From Baylisascaris procyonis (lineage: Eukaryota > Nematoda > Chromadorea > Rhabditida > Ascarididae): a stretch of DNA of 64,000 bases. The stretch is taken from the NCBI GenBank assembly GCA_037389465.1, contig JAZARR010000088.1:4712001-4776000 (forward strand). Reading direction: 5' to 3'. Position numbers and translations under genes: made by a program. The notes beneath the pieces are model-generated. The model did no database searches and was not told where the DNA came from. It saw only the letters and a program-made list of their open reading frames with translations. Shown here one piece after another: positions 13,247-27,234 of this stretch (its first letter is position 1; each line of letters begins with the position of its first letter).

Positions 13247-16200
13247 GCTATTACATGAATTTGAACTCAGTGCACTCCACTTCGCATGAGGACAATGTGC
13301 ACATGAATCGATCGTGCCCTCAGGCAATGATCGCGAATATGACGAGCGTCTGAATTATTGCACGGTGGCGGTATCAAAGATTTTGGAGGTGGATCTATTT
13401 CCTTACTTTGGAGGTTGCTTGATGCTAGTATCTCGTTGATGTGGGATTGCTTTTTATATTTTATCGAGGAAGAATTATATGCGGCAAGATGATGAATTCG
13501 ATTCTTGTTGGTGTTTATGAGTGTATAGGCTGTGAGGTGGAATGTTCTATAGTATAATCTTTTACTCTAAGTCCCAATATGCAAAGCTGACTCCCCCACG
13601 TTAAAAAAAGATGAATGTTTGAATGAAGATGTTCCAAAATTGAAATGCAATCCGTAATGATGTGAACGGATGGGATATGCCAATATACAAATGGAAGAGC
13701 GAAGCTATACTGCAAATACGAATACAACACGGTGCTATGCAATAGCTAAAAAAATTTTTTTACCGATTTTGTACGTGCAAAAGGATAACGTTAGAGATCA
13801 CTTACCACTTATTGAAAATATAATTAATTGTTTTCAATTGGTGAATTACACAATCAAAATTTCTTTTGTTTGTGGGCTTTCATGCCAAAACTCAAAGTCA
13901 TAACGAACTATATTACCTCAACAAAAGTATTGAGTATATCCGTTAAAATTCGTCGATTTATATTCGCAACCGTCAAAATATAGGAGCAGTAAAAAGACGA
14001 GGAAACTTCATCTATCGTTATGAGATATTTTCTATTCACATGTGATTTGTGCGATAATGTTTGATTGCGCATCGTTTTGTTTATCTTCATCGTCACTATT
14101 ATTGCTATGAACGAAAGTGAAAAATATAATTTCGAAAAATTTTGCATTTTTTTTTTCGAATGCGACAATCATGATCCACTTATATGAGAGGAAAGTCATC
14201 CGGTTTTTTTTTTTTTAAATATAAAACTGCTAATTTACCAATAAGAAAGAGTGTTTTGTTTAATGCAACGATATAATTTCAGAGAAAACTTGAAAAAAAA
14301 ACAAACGAAAAAAACAATAAAAACAGTTTATATATTATTAATAAATCTTTAAAAGTAAGAAAACCGGAAGCAGAAAAAAAAGGAAGTGATACGTTGAAAA
14401 TAAAACGGATTTATGCATAAAGATATTTACAAAAAAAAAAAAAAAAAAAAGAATTGACAAAGGGGAATTAATAAATGCAACCGGTTTCAAATCCTTGTTC
14501 GCTTTGTCATTATATTTTTTTCAACTATGAAAGAAGATACACGAACGTCTAATTACTTACTATCTTCGTCATCGCAAACTCATTTTTATTGAATATTCGA
14601 TTTTATTAAGCTTCAAGCGAAATATGCATAGCAAAGACCTTGAAACTTGAATAAATAAAATTTGATAATTAAACGTCTCAAATTTAAATTATTATTATTA
14701 TTATTCATTAGTATCTCAAAACTTTAATCATTCCTAATCCAATATTTGGTAATATATGTCGGAAAATTAAAAATATTAAGCGTCAAATTATTATTGTTCA
14801 AATTCAAGTTAATAAAATATCGGAAAGCTTAGCAAAAATAAAAGATCGAATTTGTGTCTCGATGTAGATCGGATCTGGATATAGCTGCATGGTGCGCTAA
14901 AATTCCAAAAAAAAAAAAAAAAAAAAAAATTCATTTTGGTCAGCGATGTTTGACCATTTCGTTGTTTATCACAGATTCACTAAGTTTTATCGCATATTTT
15001 TAGTTCACTATTCCTTAGCGAATGTTATATGAGTATCGCTATGTGGGAATTGAAAAGAATTTTGATTGAAAGAAGTTCGAATGACCTATATGCGATGTGA
15101 GCGCATTCAATTCAATCAATCACTTCATATGGCTGCTCGGATCGTCAATACTTTTTTTTTTTTTTTTTTTTGATGCTGACAAGCTTTCTGCACCTAACGC
15201 AATAGCTAGCTACATCTACCTTCTTACCTTTCCTCTTTCTTTATTTCCTCTCCATTTAATCCGACAAAATTCATTGATAATATTGTTTTTTTTTTCACGA
15301 AAATATTTCTTATCACATAATAGCAATAATATAATAAAATCAACTTAAAGATTTTATAACGATATCAAAATATCAAATTATAGATTATAACTGTCGAAAA
15401 TTTATTGTTATAGATGTTGCGACTCGCGGAGTTGAAATATGAGGAAATCACATGAAATTCATTAAACAAAATTATTCCACCAATCAAGCATTGCAAAAAT
15501 GAGATAAGAAATAAGACTTTAATATATTCAGTGCGAACAAACTGCTTAAGGTAGCAATGAAAGGAAAGGAAGATTCGATACGATTGGCAATAACTGTATA
15601 ATTTGGCGGAAATTGCAACGTTTACGATTTTCATTGTATATCGATTAATTAGCGTCAGTCGATAATTGATAGTAAAAAATTTTTTACCCCCTTATGTTAA
15701 GTTCAACTCATATAATGTTAGTTATCATTATTAGCAATGAGCTTCTAAAAATATTCTACGGTAGAAAAAAATTCATTACGGTAGAAATACGGTAGAGTTG
15801 CTATGGTTTCCGAGTGACATAATTCAGAAACGGATAGTGCTATCCACGAATGGCAATTGTAATTATTTTGATCGAATTGTGATAGTATCGTTTGAAAATG
15901 TGGAATAGCTGGAAAATACATCGCTCGACCCGTCCCATCTTATCTTTGAAATTCTGAATCGAACACATTTAGAAGTCGATTTTTTTCCGGAAGAATATCC
16001 CGGAAAATTACCCTTCGAATGGTCCGTTCCAGAAGAATCGGTGTTGATAGGTTACACTAGCAATTTGATCCCTGAATGAATACTTAACATTAGACAGACA
16101 GTGTTTTGCACGTTAGATAGCCGGAGGCACGTTCGAAATCGATTGTTGGTATGCACTTGTGCGGCTGTCTACACATCCTTTCTGCTTCATTTGTGCAGCT

Positions 16201-17356
16201 ATCTTGCAGTAATTGAGGTGTTTGGTGCTTAAGTTGGTTGATTGAGTTTTTGAGTGTTTTACAATGCTTTCGCCTTCTTCAATGTGCACAGTTGCCATAT
16301 CTTCGTTGCTCGGTCAGTTGGTTAAGTGCTTAGCGTAGTGATAACCACCTCTCGTTTAAGCTCTTTTATATTTGTGCATTCTCAACGAATTTTCACACAA
16401 CGAATTTGTTCAATTGAATAACGCAAGCTATCTAAGCATTTCTCTCAACTTGATGTGCATTCATAGTTTTAAATATATTTAAATAAATATAATATAAATA
16501 TAAATATTATATTTAAATATTATAAAATATTATAAATATATTTCATATTGTCGTAGTGGTAATATTAGGTTGAAAATCTGCTTTAAAAGATTTGCAATAA
16601 TATTTCTCGTTGATAGATAACGCATATACTTACAATATTTCATGCTTTTATTACGATAAAATATTGAAATAGATAAAGCGAGCGAATAGAGACTCTTGAC
16701 GATAAAAAGAAATTTATTTTCGTTTAATTAATTTACTTATACAATTTTCCACTTGAAGTATCATTTGAATGCGTTTCGAATTTCTTTTATCAGTGATAAT
16801 TATCGATGAGGGAAAAGCTAATAAATATTTTCTCGGAATTTCCTCAGCTATCGTTAAAAATGAATCTTTAGCATCTCGTTGAAATATAACATTTCATTAG
16901 TTTTTCGTCTCTATCACAACTGTTCCTCTAAAAAGTTTTTCAATGCAATCATTTTTCTTTTCTTCTTTTCTCGAATACGCCTCAAATTAAGATGTTTATT
17001 GCCCTCTTGCATTAAGAATGCGCCTAACAGTATGTGTTAATTATTTTCATATATTATTTCGATATTTTTTCATTACATTTTTCAAAGTGATTATTGATGA
17101 TTCCGATAGAACGAAACTATTCGCTGAAATATGAAAAGAAAATTCTAAACTTTATCTTTATTTATGAAAATTCTGAAAATAAAAAACATCCGATCTCTAT
17201 TTTATCTATTCATATCATTGATTTACCGATTCTTTATTATTTTCGAAATCTCTGTCTTCTATAGTTTTGCTATCCAATGCAGTAAATACATATATTGCAG
17301 GTGAAAATATTCGAATTTTCATACTGTAGAATACCTTCTCTCTTCTTTGGTACTTT

Positions 17357-17413
17357 ATGCAAATTTCTCAGTCGAATATGCAAATTTCTCAGCCGAATAT
17401 GCAAATTTCTCAC
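17357..17413 (+). repeat. 21-bp repeat x3, each with an ATGCAAAT octamer
   Basis: The unit atgcaaatttctcagtcgaa begins at 17357, 17378 and 17399. Copies 1 and 2 differ by one base (gtcg/gccg) and copy 3 diverges after its first 15 bases. ATGCAAAT is the classical octamer bound by POU-domain factors. The 21-base period puts the three sites on the same face of the helix. Confidence 0.9.
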
Positions 17414-17825
17414 TTAAACAAATCAAGATGAAAATTTTTTAGTTACTTATTATTCGTTTGACTGAGCTTTGAAAAAAAGGCGAAAACATTTGCATAGTTT
17501 CATTTGGCTTTCTTTTTTTTTGCCTAACTATAACTGCTTGATGGGTGTGCTTCTACCCATATTGAACGAATCCTGGTAGGTCTTCATGCCCTAACCCCGC
17601 ACCCCTTCCATCGTTAAAATATGCCTTCGGAAATAAGTCTTCTGGCCGATCGTCGCTATGTTCGTGGATTCTCGACTCTCTCAGGCTTCTGTGCTAGATT
17701 CGATCACATCGTTGAGGGGATCCTATAGTTATCTATTCATGCGATCATCATCAGAAAAACTTCATAATGCAAGTTGAAAAAAAAAACAAAATACTTCTTG
17801 CTAAAATTTTATCTCTATTATACCA

Positions 17826-17888
17826 AGTCTCTCTGTCTCTGCCTCTTTTTCTTTCTCTCTTTCTCTCTCTCTCCCTCTGTCTCTCTCG
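17826..17888 (+). repeat. Pyrimidine (TC)n microsatellite
   Basis: Interrupted TCTC repeats with scattered G. They create a spurious hydrophobic open frame on the plus strand and an RE/K-rich frame on the minus strand. Confidence 0.85.
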
Positions 17889-19148
17889 TAACCATTATAT
17901 TAGAATTGGTAATTCTTTTCAATGTGATACTAAGTAACCATTCAGTAACCATACTAAGAAGAACAAAAAAGCCCGAACTATGTGTGGCTATCTTCGAAGA
18001 ATCATTACTCAATGTGCTTTTCATAGAGTATCAGCAAAAACACAATTGTCACGCTACCGTATTCGAGATAACCGTATAGAAAACATAGGTAGTTCGCGTA
18101 TGTACACTGCACAAACTACAGTAACATCTGTTAAATTTACACCAAATTCAATTAGGAAATCTAGATTTGTGATGTATTATTCAAATTCACGAATAGGAAT
18201 GAAAAAATGCTTCATATATTTTCGATGATTCATTACTAACGGAAGAAACGATGTATTTCTTTTATAAACCACGAAGAAAAATCCCAACATTATACTCAGT
18301 TGGGCAATCAACTTTCCAATAAGGAGGAGCATTACTTTGGTCATACAATAATTTCATTCCATCTTGAGTTTAAACTTACCGAACATATCAATGCTCAAGT
18401 CGATTAAATCTTTAGAACAATGCTCACACTACAAACAAACATCACATGTACTTTGAACTGAAACCTATATCTAAACCTGGGAAATGCGAAGAGCATTTAT
18501 AGTTATTTTTAACGAATTCTTTGGCTTATCCTTACCCAATAAATCCCCACAAGAAATTAGCTTAGAAGTATTTCAAATTTCTAACAGCGCATAAAAATAA
18601 TCATCTTTGCACGTACTTTGTAGTGTACATTATAGTTTGAACGCAACCAGATGACGATTGCACTGATAGGTAAGCATGTAAGAGTGACTTCTGTGTTAAA
18701 AAGAGGAGTCGTTTATCGGTGTGAGCGGTGAGTTTTTTTTTTTTTCTTCAATGATACTATTCAAATTTAGTTGGAAATTATTGTGTACATTAATTTAGTA
18801 AAGAATTAGCACCACTTGAAGATAAAAATAAAATCAAGTATCAAGCCAAAATAAAGCACTATTGAAGTGAAGCAAAACGTTCGCCGTCCAGTCTATGGCC
18901 TTTGCTATTAACCATCGTTGATATTGTATCTATACTTCTTCTATACTAATTTGAATATATTTTTGCTATTCTTATTCGTTATTTCACAAAAAAAAAAATC
19001 TTTAATTTTGTTGCTGTTGTTGTATTTTATTCGTTATTAATAATGACCGAACAATGCCTATTATGTTTTGCAAAATTTTTGTCGAATATTTAGTGGAGAT
19101 GATCATATATTAGAAAGATGTATGCGTATATGATGAATTATGAGGGTA

Positions 19149-19172
19149 TTTTACTTATAGGTGGTGCTCGTG
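19149..19172 (+). promoter_or_regulatory. Probable SL trans-splice acceptor and 12-base 5' UTR of ETFA
   Basis: The acceptor tattttacttatag ends at 19160, just 12 bases before the ETFA ATG, and no cis donor is recognisable upstream. This fits nematode spliced-leader addition. It also argues that translation starts at 19173 rather than upstream. Confidence 0.5.
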
Positions 19173-22100
19173 ATGCTTTCAGTAAAACCACTCGTCGGAC
19201 TAGGTAGAACGCTTGCACAGGTTTGTTCATCCATTTTCCTTTATTTCTTATGTAGTTCACTTTGCACCATCCAAAAATGCGAGCCTATATACTTTTCAAG
19301 GTATCTATATAAAAACAGCTGTTTTTCTCGGCAACTATCGCTTCTAAGTCATTTCGTTCTCACTGAGGAGGTACAAGAGTTTGATAGAATATTTTTCGAT
19401 CTTATTATGCATATTTTCATCAGTCCATTATCAAGCTTAAAATCTAATAGTTTTTTACTCTCTGATAAGTCAACAGCATAACTTATAAAAAAGGAAACAT
19501 TATTAATCACTTTTTTTGCTCTTATTTCTGTGAGGTTGAGGTTATATAATAGAGCCGTTTATTAATTTGTTTACTTTGTGAATGGTAATGGCGCAATTGT
19601 CAACGTTTGAGGTATATGATTGTCAGGAAGTGCTAGTTTCAGCGTAGTAGTCGATTTGCAAGTACCCTTGTGGTGGCCGAGCACGATGATGAGAAGCTAA
19701 ATGCGGTCACTCTAAATGCCATCTCGGCGGCCTCTAAACTTGGTGATGTTTCTGTTCTGGTCGCTGGTGCTAATGCCAAAAAAGTCGCCGAACAGGTTGG
19801 TTACAATCGTTTTCTTCGCTGTTCTTAACACGCAAACATAGGATGCTAAATATGCAAGATCGACGATTCACTTAAAAGAATAGAATAAACTTCTGATTTG
19901 AGAACCTCAATCCTCGAGTTTATAATTTTTATAAATACTGATTAGGTTGAACTGATAATTGCTCTATTTTTTATAATTTTCTCTTGATCATTTATAATTG
20001 TCTTTCATCAAATTTTATTTCCTATTACGAAAAAAAAGTTTTCTAATTTAATAGTTTTAGTAATTCCGTTTAAGTATTCGCTGATAGTGGTTCCCTTCAA
20101 CTATTCACTAAGCTATAGAATTTCCCATTAATCAAATTCATAAGAATATAACTCTTTCAAATATTTGAGATAAGGATTTATAAAGAGTAAAATAATTGTA
20201 AAGCAGCTTTCATTTATTGTTAATTTATATTTGTGCGTTGATTTAGGTGGCAAAGGTGGAGAACGTGAAAAGGGTGATCGTAGCCGAGGATGAAAAACTC
20301 AAAGCACAATTACCTGGTGAATATTTTGAACTATTGCACTAATAAGAATTTTCTCAGCTGAAAGCTCTTTTATCGTAACCTTTCTGAAGATATACCACCA
20401 ACTATCCGTTTCAGAAAGAAAACGTTCTAAAAAAAACTCAAATATCCCTCTAACTCCATATTTGGATACAGCGTATCAAAGCATGATACTGGCTTCGGGC
20501 TATAGTTAACTATTTTTTCTTATCGATTTTGTACTCAAATGTTTTCGATGTCATAGCCATTTGGTAATTTAAGTAAGGTTTATTATTACTATTTTTTGCA
20601 GAACGTGTGGCTAGTGTGGTGTTGGCTTCACAAAATCAGTTCAAATTTGGGGCAATCGTGGCAGGAGCAAGTGCATTCGGCCGTGGAATCATTCCAAGGG
20701 TTGCCGCCAAATTGGATGTGTCACCAATCAGCGACGTTATTGAAATTCATTCCGAGGATACATTCTCAAGACCAATGTATGCAGGCAATGCGATCAGTAA
20801 GGTTAGTTGATTAATCATTCGTCTAATGCTCTGTGTTTCATTAAGGGTTTTATTTACTGACTATATGCTTAGGAGTGTTTTGCTTAGTAGCCTCAAATAT
20901 CTTGCTTAGTTGTTTCTGCCGGATATATGTCAGAATATTGGCAATCAGCGCAAGCGGTATATCTCTACTCGTGCAGTTGGGACATCCATTAATAAGAAAC
21001 ATTCACCAATAAAATGTGAAAACGAAGTTTAATAGTGCAGTTATTGCTGTCTCTTTTATTATTTTAAAATTTAACGACTATTTTGGTTTAAAAGTCTACT
21101 GATTTCTCTCTACTTTAAACTGAGTGGAAATGTAAGCAAAGAGCAATTAATTGCTGCCCGAGGGTATTCAACTTGCATCTCATTTTTAAGTCCTTCGAAT
21201 TCGGAATACTTCATATATTCGTCACTCATTAATCATTCGTTGTGATTAGCGAACGATCGTTAAACTTCACAGAAATTTATGCACGAGGGGATGCAATTCC
21301 TTTTATAATCTTGAAATTTGCACTAAATGAACTTTTTCTTGTTTTCGGAAAGATGGGGAGGGGGGTAGAGTGAGGGAAGGAGTGAGCGAACTTGTGAAAT
21401 CGATAGGCTGCTGTGACTAACAGAATGTGACTTTGTATCTCCGTATCACTATGAGTATAGATTCCTTGAAGTCGTTTTTAGTAAGAATTGATTCGGTATT
21501 GGAAATGTTCAAACTAAGCTTGTCAAGTTCTAGGTAAAAAGCTTGGCTCCAGTCAAGCTTATCACCTTCCGAAGTACAGCTTTCCCACCAGCAAAAGTTG
21601 GAGGTGGTAGCGGTGCAGTCGAAAATGGTATGTGCTTAATATTATTCATATTTGCTTACACTTTCTGAGTTGTCTATGTGCTAAATGCGAGACATTCGAC
21701 GTTATTGTTTTCTTATCACCATCTTCCATAAACCTATCACCAAATTCACGTACTTTTTTAAACCGCCAAATTTTTATATTATATATCAACGCTTAGGTAA
21801 GTCTTTTAAGTGTGTATAGCAGTAATTCACTTGTGATTAACCAACTGAATAGCGCTTATTAGGTGCTTCTCATGAAACTTGTCTCATTTTATTTCTATGA
21901 GACTATTGTTTTATCATGGGCACAAATTGCTTTCCTCATACCCCCTCTTTCCAATGAAAAAAAAAGGTAGTATCAAGTGGAAAGAAGGCTATCGTCTTTA
22001 TTTAAGAGCACACGCTTTTGATCGTAATAGAAATTGACTACTTGAATAAAAAGAGCTTATTTCATTAAAGATTTTTATTGAAATGCTTTCTTTATTGTCA

Positions 22101-23704
22101 AATTTTGCTCACTTTTGTCCTAATACGTTTAAAAGCGGCATTCAGCTATAAGAATATTTTGAAGCGCCGTCGTCGGATGTTTCGTACGACAAAGTCGAGT
22201 TTTTGGGACAAGAGTTGAGCAAATCCTCACGACCCGACCTGCAGAGTGCTAAGACGATTGTGTCCGGCGGTCGGGGAGTGGGATCGGCTGAAAACTTCAA
22301 GCTGATCTACGACCTTGCTGACAAACTGAAGGCAGGTGTGGGTGCATCGCGTGCTGCCGTCGATGCTGGCTTCGTGCCCAACGACATGCAAGTTGGACAA
22401 ACCGGCAAGATTGTTGCTCCCGTACGCTGTTCGTTTGCTTCCTTCATCTGTCCGTGATAATTCAGATCGCAGCTAATCACAATTAAGCGTGCATATGCGG
22501 CGGTTCTTGGTAGATCTATTGGCATGGAGAGTATGATGCGGTCGGCGTAAAGCGTATGACGTCATATTCGACGTGAATGATTTCTATGTGAACACAATTC
22601 GTTGTTCTTTTTCAGTATTTGATAGTAACTCCAATCACCACATCTCCGGAAGACTCGTTCAACGGTTACCGGACTGTTCTCCATCCCCTATAGGAGATGG
22701 ATGACCATTCAGTATAGCGTATAAGATTATGGGAATTGATTCTCTTCTTGAAAGTAATGTCTACTATTTTTAATTCGCTCAGTGAAAAAATGTTGGTAAT
22801 ATTGGAGATATTCAACTTATATTTTGGAAAATATTTTAAGTGCTAAAAACTTATCGCCCAATTAAAACTATGAAATATTCGCCGTTAATTTACGGCAATC
22901 TGTGGTAAAGTGTTGATGTGTATGGAATGCAATCGTTGTGCATCGATTTGTTGTTTAGGAGCTGTATATCGCCGTTGGAATCAGTGGAGCCATTCAGCAT
23001 GTTGCTGGAATGAAGGATAGCAAGGTGATCGTTGCTATCAATAAGGACGCCGATGCCCCGATTTTCCAGGTTATTCTAAACTTTTGAAGTATTATGCCGA
23101 AATCTGTAGGCATCTAAAATGAAAAAAAAAAAGAAGATTGTATCGAGAGTTGCCTCACCAAATTGATTGGAAAGGTCAGGTTATCTTCGTCGTTTTGCAG
23201 AAGAAATGAGTTGAAAATTATTGTATTGGCTGGGAAGTTCTGATCGTTTTAAGTGGGCATCCAGATGTGAAATATTTGCCCCGTGTACTGTTGATGAGAG
23301 CACTGTTGTTACAAGTGGGGCCAAATAACGGAACTACCTTCAATCATTTTGAAACATGCCGTTTCTGACGGTTTTTTTTGCATTTCAAAACGAATATACT
23401 GACTTTTTGGCTCATAGAACGCTATATAATATATGAGTAAAAATTTTGCATTATTATGTTGACAAACATTTTATACTTGTTAGGGAAATATTGCTTCAAA
23501 TTGCGTAACGCTTCTGGGGAAAAGCTGAATGAGGTATGCGATACTTTTTATAAGCAATTATCACCCCGTTATCGCGTTTCTATACTTGAATACTTCGTGT
23601 GCAATTTAATGCTAAGGGCAAGCTTATGTTTGTTTAAGATTGCCGACTTTGGACTGAAAGCGGATCTCTTTCAAGCAGTACCCGAGTTGACAAAAGCTTT
23701 GTAA
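19173..23704 (+). CDS. etfa: Electron transfer flavoprotein alpha subunit, mitochondrial
   Basis: Eight exons (19173-19220, 19643-19795, 20247-20316, 20602-20801, 21534-21627, 22153-22421, 22959-23069, 23639-23704) encode 336 residues, close to the usual ~333. With ETF beta this subunit forms the matrix FAD protein that takes electrons from acyl-CoA and other dehydrogenases and passes them to ETF-ubiquinone oxidoreductase. The first ~22 residues are basic and lack acidic residues ([20 protein letters not shown]), as in a mitochondrial presequence. The ETF N-terminal domain starts at STLVVAEHD (about residue 23). The C-terminal FAD domain has SGGRG (226-230), [10 protein letters not shown] (252-261), QVGQTGK (268-274), and GISGAIQH (285-292), followed by [11 protein letters not shown]. 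These are the family's flavin contacts. All splice phases agree. Exon 6 uses the AAG acceptor at 22152; the nearer CAG at 22145 would give an immediate stop. No break is seen. Confidence 0.97.
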
Positions 23705-26700
23705 TCAACATGGCGCTTCAAATAGTCTATACGAGGAAATGTTTTCGTTTCTTGGATATAACGTGTCTCAGTTATTCGATTATTCTTATTCAGAAAACTT
23801 TATAAAATTATTTATTTTGCGCTTCTCGTCGATATTGTTGAAAAAATGATTAAAATATGCATTTTTTTTTTCATACGTTTCAAGCAGTTGCTTTTATACC
23901 ATATCGGTGCCTCCATCGGTGTTGTGCACAAAACGCATTTCATATATCCAGAAATTTGAAGGTTTGTTGATATGCTTGATCCATAGATGATCACATAGAT
24001 GGCCCTATCCGTAGACACAGATGCTCATCATACTCAATGATAGTCTCTCCGATCGAGCTCTTTAGAGCACGAATTAATCGAATAGCCACTGCGATAAAGT
24101 CAGATGATGCTTTTACTGCTTGATCTATAGCCGACTGGTTTGCCTGAAAGCGGATGCAATTCTGTGAGTTTCTGAGAAAGGCACCGTATCGGTTAACAGT
24201 AAAATGCCACCGCTGCAGTATTATTGCTTAGGAGCAGCTCGTAATGGTAAACCCCAAGAAAACCCCACTAGATACTGATCATCCTTCTGCTGGCTACGGA
24301 TCCTTTCTTGGTTTGGGCTGTGCCTTTCCTTGACGTCTAGCTGCTGGGGATTCCACACAATGGTTCACACAGGTACACGTTCACGCTGGCAGTGTCTTCC
24401 AACCAATCACAACGTCCAATCAACCATTCTTGGCTTCATTTGGCTTCCACTACTCAAACTTTTGGACCTTGCCTAGCTGTTGATGAGTATTTATAATGGA
24501 AGTATTCATGTGCACCACATTTTACAAGGTGCTACAACCCTCGAAAGGTTGCACTGATCAACGTTGAACGACGAGATTTCAAATTTTCGAACGGAAGTGG
24601 GAGACTAAAATTAAAAATTGGATTCAGTAACGATGCCCGCAAATAATATACGATAAAAATTTTTAATCGCAAAATGCAGAGTTCTATATTCACTTCCTAA
24701 GCGAACAAAAGAAAGAAAAACACTTTCAAAAATTTAATTCGAAAATCACTTCACGATTATTGAACACAATCAAATCAAATTCCATCTTATGTTGTTCTAA
24801 AGTCTATAAATTGAAAATCTTTAATTAAGGATGAGTATGGTAAGAGGAACATTAAAAAAAAAATACGCTAAGATGAAAGCCTACACTCACTTCGGAGATC
24901 ATCGGAAACCTCATTTATATAGACCAAAAACAGAAGTGATCTAGAACGCTCCCCCCCCCCCCCGTAGAACATCGTTGACACTTTATTGGATGGGCAGAAA
25001 GCACTTCCTTACCTTCATTTTGAATGAACGGTTATTTGAGAGAAACTTTTTATCCATTTCATTCAGCAGCTTAAGTTATTCAATAAGCTGTTAGTTTGTA
25101 CAAGAGTTTCCTATGGCATACAACATTCGAAACGCACGGTAGAGTGATCGCTCGTGGAAATGTTTTCGATAGCATTGATGCCCCTTATGAGGGCAATATT
25201 ATTTATTAGCACAAGATGAGCTGTATTCTTGCAACGGATCACGTCACTAATCGAACGTAGCGGAGTGATGAACGAGATAGGTTGTCACCAACTATAACTG
25301 ATGAATGATCCACGCAATACATGTTAGAAATTCTTCTCTACCGGAAGTCAGGAAATTTGTAGGCAATAAATAAGATGATATAATATCAGAATGAAATGGT
25401 GGCAGAGGGATAAGTCGATTTTTTATTTTACAGTCGAAATATATAGTCGAAATACTCGAAATGTATTTCAACTTGGGACGAACAACCTCCAACATACGAA
25501 TCTTCATCCACAATATTCTGATCTACGCACTAAACCACCAATGGAACTTTCTATCATGGGAATACAAAAAAAGTGACGCTTCTTTCAAAAATTTTGGGAA
25601 CTTTCGACCATATCGGGTTGAAACAACCTTTTGCCCTCTCCCACAAGGCATCAGTAACCATCCACCATTTAGACGAACCACTGAGACTTTGCAATTATTG
25701 GCGCGCTAACTCACTGAATTCAAATTACCCGCTAAGCTTGTTTAATCTTATGCATATATAGGTATGTTTTCATGAAAATTGTAGCTTACAGATACAAGAG
25801 TTGTCTTAGTTGTTATGCAAATTGGGATGGCAGGCAGCTAGTCTTTATGAATGTCGCATGAGGTGCAGTTGCTCATGCCATATTATGCGAGTGGGCGTAT
25901 CGAATGTTCTACTTTTGGCGCTTCGATACTGTGATGTTGTCGCCATATCAATTTATGTGGCTAGGTTTTTGCGATTAATTGCATCGAATTTCCGTTAAAA
26001 ATGATCTACTAATTCGCTATGTAGACAATGTAGATGACTTTTGTGAAAATTGAGTGCAAAAGACGGTCGGAGCGAAAATGGTTCCAATATTGAATAATGT
26101 CGGTATTTATTTCTTGTGGTGATTGTTGGTTGCTTTGAAATACTTGCTTAGGTTTTGCTCGTTGAAAAATGAAAAACTTTGGAAATTTTCTTCTTTTTTT
26201 TTTTTTTCGAAAATAAGGGATATGGATTTGAGTTAAATCTGATCTTGGTCTCTATCGCAACCAGCGGCGAAAGTTGGAGAGGATTTAACTGATGACGATA
26301 TAAGCTCAAATTTGATAATATTTTCGAAGTTGAAGTTTAATCTTTCTTTCACTCTCTCTTCATCGCCCCCCCCCCTCCCCCTCTTCTTTCCGGGAAAGCG
26401 AATAAGAGCTTCCGTGATCGCTGCAGTTATATGTTCTTCCAGGAAAATTCATCAAATTTTCACTTAGCACACAAAATATAACCCTGCCAATTTTCACTCC
26501 GTGTGGGGTATTCAACTTCGCAATTGGTCGCCTGTTCACTTCCGAATTGAAAATCTAAAACTCCTAAAAGACTCCTAAAAGATTTTTTTTTTATTTCTTG
26601 TTCATATCTTGAAATAATTCAGTTTTTTTTCCCTCATTTTATAGATCATATATTCTCTATTTTGTGAATCGTTTCGTAATTACCACAGAGAAATTGTTTT

Positions 26701-27006
26701 CCATAGGAAGAAAATCACTTTCAACTATTATTTTAATTTGGGGCAAAAAAAAAGTTTTTTTTTGCCCCCTAGAAGAATAAATATTTAAAGTTTAATTGAG
26801 TTGTTTTTTTTTTTCCGCAATGGATTGATAAATATTAATTAGTGTAGATAAGTTTTCCTAGTGTTTTGAAGTTATAGGCGCAAATTTTAATTGTAAATTT
26901 TCAGTTATTGAATATTGTTTGATCGCTTAACGTTTCACTTAATTGTATTTTAATTTTCAAGTAAAACTTATTTGAGGTGAACATCCACGTTTGCGAATAA
27001 TCCACC
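23705..27006. other. Intergenic region after ETFA
   Basis: No supported gene. Open frames of up to 82 codons near 25300-26000 overlap each other on both strands and lack splice context. A 13-base C run lies at 24951-24963 and a C-rich tract at 26366-26381. T runs lie near 26200-26215 and 26805-26815. Confidence 0.5.
24951..24963. repeat. Poly-C tract (13 bases)
   Basis: Uninterrupted run of 13 Cs, i.e. Gs on the minus strand, in AT-rich sequence. It belongs to the set of G/C homopolymers seen across the window. Confidence 0.85.
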
Positions 27007-27234
27007 ATGAATGAGTATGCAACGAAGCTTTTTATGGGAGTTTATTCAAGCCTATTGCAATTGGATTCGTTTTCGCTTCCGCTCGAGAAAGTTTGCTTAG
27101 ATGAATGCGATAGACAAGTGCTCTTGGGTAGAGATTTTATCGAAGCGCTTGTTCGATGGGCATATATTTTTCCGGGAAAAATTGATATGATCGATGCAAC
27201 GATCATACGGGATGTGCGACAGATTATCATGAGA
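27007..27234 (+). CDS. Unrecognised gene, probable first exon (76 codons)
   Basis: An ATG with the favourable context tccaccATG opens a 76-codon frame ending at a good donor (AGA|gtaaga) in phase 0. The composition is balanced and protein-like: amphipathic helices such as QVLLGRDFIEALVRWAY and a later DATIIRDVRQIIMR. There is no signal peptide or clear membrane span. I do not recognise the family. The phase does not match the next convincing exon at 27814. If joined there, the frame would read six codons (QPNDAV) and stop, giving an 82-residue product; unspliced read-through gives 81. The ATG is preceded by a possible acceptor (cttatttgag) about 30 bases upstream. Confidence 0.45.

Larger units (their letters stand above)
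13247..19148. other. Long AT-rich intergenic region between SERF and ETFA
   Basis: No supported gene. The open frames here are short, AT-rich and without splice context. The region holds A or T homopolymers (14430-14450, 14908-14929, 15151-15170), a nearly pure A/T block at about 16465-16545, the octamer repeat at 17357, and a TC-rich microsatellite at 17826-17888. The unnamed open frames at 17774-18228 largely translate that microsatellite and AT-rich flanks. Confidence 0.5.

Noticed and set aside
16303..16366. tRNA-like D-arm and degenerate B-box (gctcggtcagttggttaag then cgtttaagctc)
   Set aside because: No acceptor-stem pairing and a mismatched B box; at best a worn tRNA-derived relic.
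17774..18079. 101-codon leucine/serine-rich frame
   Set aside because: Largely a translated TC microsatellite with no splice context.
24080..24190. Possible box C/D snoRNA (gatgatg ... ctga)
   Set aside because: C box imperfect, no terminal stem pairing, D box position arbitrary.
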